A stretch of DNA of 7,365 nucleotides, taken from contig WLNN01000067.1 of NCBI GenBank assembly GCA_009699765.1, forward strand, positions 1-7,365, in the 5' to 3' direction. This document shows positions 5,675 through 7,365 of the stretch, one piece after another. Below the pieces are notes generated by a model. That model ran no database searches. It was not told the origin of the DNA and saw only the letters and a program-made list of their open reading frames with translations. Source of the stretch: Actinomycetota bacterium. Its GTDB lineage: Bacteria; Actinomycetota; Actinomycetes; Nanopelagicales; Nanopelagicaceae. Position 1 is the stretch's first letter, and each line of letters starts with the position of its first letter. A program made the translations under genes and the position numbers.

Positions 5675-6502
5675 ATGCATACCTTCGCCTACTTAGGGCC
5701 TGCCGGTACTTTTACCGAGGAGGCGCTTAAGAAAATTTCTTGCGATAGCGATGTACGCAATCCCTATATAAATGTAACCGCGGCCCTTGATGCTGTTCGC
5801 GCTGGTGCTGCTGATTATGCGCTCGTCCCAATCGAGAACTCCGTTGAAGGTGTTGTTGCGCGCACTTTAGATGAGCTGGCAACAGGTATTCCACTTACGA
5901 TTGCTGGTGAAGTTACCCTCGCTGTGACATTCGATTTAATGACAAAACCAGGTGTAACAACAATTAACCGTATCGGCACGCATCCTCATGCAGAGTCTCA
6001 ATGCCGTACATATTTATCCAAGAACTATCCACACGCTGAGATAGTTCCTACCAACTCCACAGCAGCAGCTGCAGAACTTGTGGCTAAGGGCGAACTCGAT
6101 GCAGCAATCGCTTCATCTGCCGCCGCTGATAATTTTGGCCTTGAAATAACTGCTACCAACATCGGCGATAACCAAGCTGCGGTAACTCGCTTTATCGCGG
6201 CCCAGAAACCAGGCTTTATTCCAGAGCCAACCGGGCACGATCGCACCTCACTTGTTGTCTATATCGATATCGATCATGCAGGAGCGCTGCTTGAAGTCCT
6301 GACCGTCTTTGCGAAATACGATGTTAACCTGACTTTTATCCAGTCGCGCCCCACCGGACGCGAACTTGGTCACTACCATTTTGTTATTGATGTCGAGGGT
6401 CATATCAAAGACGAGGCAGTTGCCAACTCAATGGAAGATCTCCGCGGTATTTGCGATGACATTAGATTTCTAGGTTCTTACCCACGGGAGGTACGTCCAT
6501 GA
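5675..6502 (+). CDS. pheA: Prephenate dehydratase PheA
   Basis: Converts prephenate to phenylpyruvate, water and CO2, the committed step to phenylalanine, in the cytosol. At 275 residues it is a stand-alone dehydratase without a chorismate mutase part. The catalytic region has [12 protein letters not shown] (6-17), PIENSVEG (52-59), HPHAESQC (103-110), a helix with [10 protein letters not shown] (127-136) and TRF (171-173), the conserved catalytic motif. A C-terminal ACT domain (about 190-268) carries GALLEVL (203-209) and QSRP (223-226), matching the GAL and ESRP phenylalanine-binding motifs except that Glu is replaced by Gln. Allosteric control by phenylalanine is therefore likely but not assured. 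The stop overlaps the ATG of serS. The order pheA then serS agrees with the mycobacterial neighbourhood. ATG 5675 gives the family N-terminus with no alternative nearby. Confidence 0.96.
   Translation: MHTFAYLGPAGTFTEEALKKISCDSDVRNPYINVTAALDAVRAGAADYALVPIENSVEGVVARTLDELATGIPLTIAGEVTLAVTFDLMTKPGVTTINRIGTHPHAESQCRTYLSKNYPHAEIVPTNSTAAAAELVAKGELDAAIASSAAADNFGLEITATNIGDNQAAVTRFIAAQKPGFIPEPTGHDRTSLVVYIDIDHAGALLEVLTVFAKYDVNLTFIQSRPTGRELGHYHFVIDVEGHIKDEAVANSMEDLRGICDDIRFLGSYPREVRP
6486..6491 (+). promoter_or_regulatory. Strong Shine-Dalgarno of serS
   Basis: GGGAGG lies within the last codons of pheA, 7 bases before serS ATG 6499. It fixes the serS start and supports coupled translation across the ATGA overlap. 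It is the best ribosome-binding site in the window. Confidence 0.8.
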
Positions 6503-7365
6503 TTGATATCAAGTTCCTACGAGAGAACCCTGATGTCGTTCGCGCATCTCAAAAGGGTCGTGGCGAAAACGTCGAGTTAGTTGATCAGATTATTGCGATC
6601 GATGAGATCAAACGCGCTGCAATCAACGAATTTGAGCTTCTGCGTCAAGAGCAGAATGTGTTGTCAAAGAGTGTTGGTGCAGCAAAAGGTGATGAAAAAA
6701 CTGCGCTACTTGCAAATTCAAAGGAGTTGGCCGATAAAGTAAAAGCTGCTGATGCAAAGCGCGCAGAAATTGAAGAACAAGCTAAGCAATTAGTTATGCA
6801 ACTTTCAAATTTGCTCGATACAGAAGCGCCAATTGGCGGGGAAGAAGATTTTGTAACTATCGAACATATTGGGACTCCTCGCGACTTTGCAAAAGATGGT
6901 TTTGAGCCAAAGGATCACGTCGAACTCGGTAAGTTACTTGGTGCAATTGATACCGAGCGCGGAGCAAAAGTTGCTGGCTCACGTTCTTACTATTTAACTG
7001 GAGCTGGTGCGATGCTTGAGTTCGCGCTTGTTAATTACGCAATTCAAAGCGCACTTAAGAATGGTTTCACTCCTGTAATCCCACCAGTTCTTGTGAATCC
7101 ATCAGCGATGGAAGGAACAGGTTTCCTCGGTCAAGCGGCAGAGAATGTTTATCGCATTGAAAAAGATGATGTATATCTTGTAGGAACTTCAGAAGTTCCT
7201 CTTGCTGCAATGCATATGGATGAAATTTTGCCAGGCGATAAATTACCGATGCGCTATGCGGGTTATTCATCTTGTTTCCGCCGTGAAGCTGGCACCTACG
7301 GTAAAGACACTCGCGGAATCATCCGGGTACATCAATTCGATAAAGTTGAAATGTTCACCTTCTGC
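6499..7365 (+). CDS. serS: Seryl-tRNA synthetase (3' end outside window)
   Basis: Class II synthetase that charges tRNA-Ser, and tRNA-Sec where present, with serine. The first 289 codons are visible, out of about 420 in the family. It starts [12 protein letters not shown], the usual N-terminus. Residues about 27-105 are the charged, heptad-like arms of the tRNA-binding coiled coil. The catalytic core begins near 140 with motif 1 around 173-196 (ending VIPP), the serine-pocket TSEVPL (230-235), and motif 2 from [14 protein letters not shown] (260-273) to HQFDKVEMF (278-286). Motif 3 lies beyond the right edge. The ATG overlaps the pheA stop and has a GGGAGG ribosome-binding site, so it is very likely co-transcribed with pheA. 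No frameshift or odd residue is seen in the visible part. Confidence 0.97.
   Translation, partial: MIDIKFLRENPDVVRASQKGRGENVELVDQIIAIDEIKRAAINEFELLRQEQNVLSKSVGAAKGDEKTALLANSKELADKVKAADAKRAEIEEQAKQLVMQLSNLLDTEAPIGGEEDFVTIEHIGTPRDFAKDGFEPKDHVELGKLLGAIDTERGAKVAGSRSYYLTGAGAMLEFALVNYAIQSALKNGFTPVIPPVLVNPSAMEGTGFLGQAAENVYRIEKDDVYLVGTSEVPLAAMHMDEILPGDKLPMRYAGYSSCFRREAGTYGKDTRGIIRVHQFDKVEMFTFC

Noticed and set aside
6025..6246. 73-codon minus-strand frame inside pheA, and similar frames inside pknB and pstP
   Set aside because: These are shadows of strongly supported genes. Their composition mirrors the Ala-rich coding strand and no start signals are seen.
6258..6277. Repeated GATATC/ATCGAT run in pheA
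   Set aside because: It encodes Ile-Asp repeats in an ordinary linker before the ACT domain (VYIDIDH); a codon coincidence rather than a regulatory repeat.
7067..7270. 67-codon minus-strand frame in serS
   Set aside because: It is antisense to the catalytic core of serS, which has motifs 1 and 2 in the sense frame.
1..7365. Search by eye for tRNAs, riboswitches, CRISPR arrays, insertion sequences or phage genes
   Set aside because: Intergenic gaps are at most about 47 bases, leaving no room for such elements. No direct-repeat arrays or transposase-like frames were seen.

Overview
The window looks like ordinary, tightly packed chromosome from an actinobacterium with unusually AT-rich, small-genome DNA. 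The actinobacterial assignment rests on four things: a CrgA protein (a family confined to Actinobacteria), the gene order crgA-trpG-pknB-pstP known from mycobacteria and streptomycetes, a PASTA-domain PknB kinase, and a membrane-anchored Fe-S reductase of the mycobacterial Rv0338c/EtfD type. The AT-rich codon use, very short intergenic gaps and trimmed gene set suggest a streamlined lineage such as the freshwater acI group (Nanopelagicales). That placement is inference and was not tested.

Layout, left to right. Positions 1-1617 (minus) hold the first 539 codons of a membrane Fe-S oxidoreductase that runs off the left edge. Positions 1665-1928 (minus) encode the divisome protein CrgA. Divergent from it, 1957-2580 (plus) encodes the glutamine amidotransferase TrpG/PabA. 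Positions 4932 down to 2615 (minus) hold a two-gene operon, pstP-pknB, with a 4-base overlap; this is the Ser/Thr phosphatase and kinase pair that controls growth and cell-wall synthesis. Divergent from it, the plus strand carries a glycerophosphodiester phosphodiesterase (4976-5662), prephenate dehydratase pheA (5675-6502) and the start of seryl-tRNA synthetase serS (6499 to the right edge). About 95% of the window is coding. There are no tRNA or rRNA genes, mobile elements, CRISPR arrays or non-coding stretches over 300 bases.

The functions are housekeeping: electron transfer to the quinone pool, cell division and growth signalling, chorismate-derived metabolites (TrpG/PabA for tryptophan or folate, PheA for phenylalanine), glycerophosphodiester turnover and tRNA charging. 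Most of the new information is in expression signals. Five gene starts that appear to head transcription units have a TAnnnT -10 box ending 6-7 bases before the ATG and no Shine-Dalgarno, the layout of leaderless mRNAs. The two genes inside operons (pknB, serS) overlap the upstream stop codon and have a clear Shine-Dalgarno. The pstP-pknB locus is a reduced form of the mycobacterial cluster: pknA, pbpA and rodA are absent from between the two genes, PstP lacks its membrane anchor and PknB has three PASTA repeats. I see no evidence of a new defence or mobile system.
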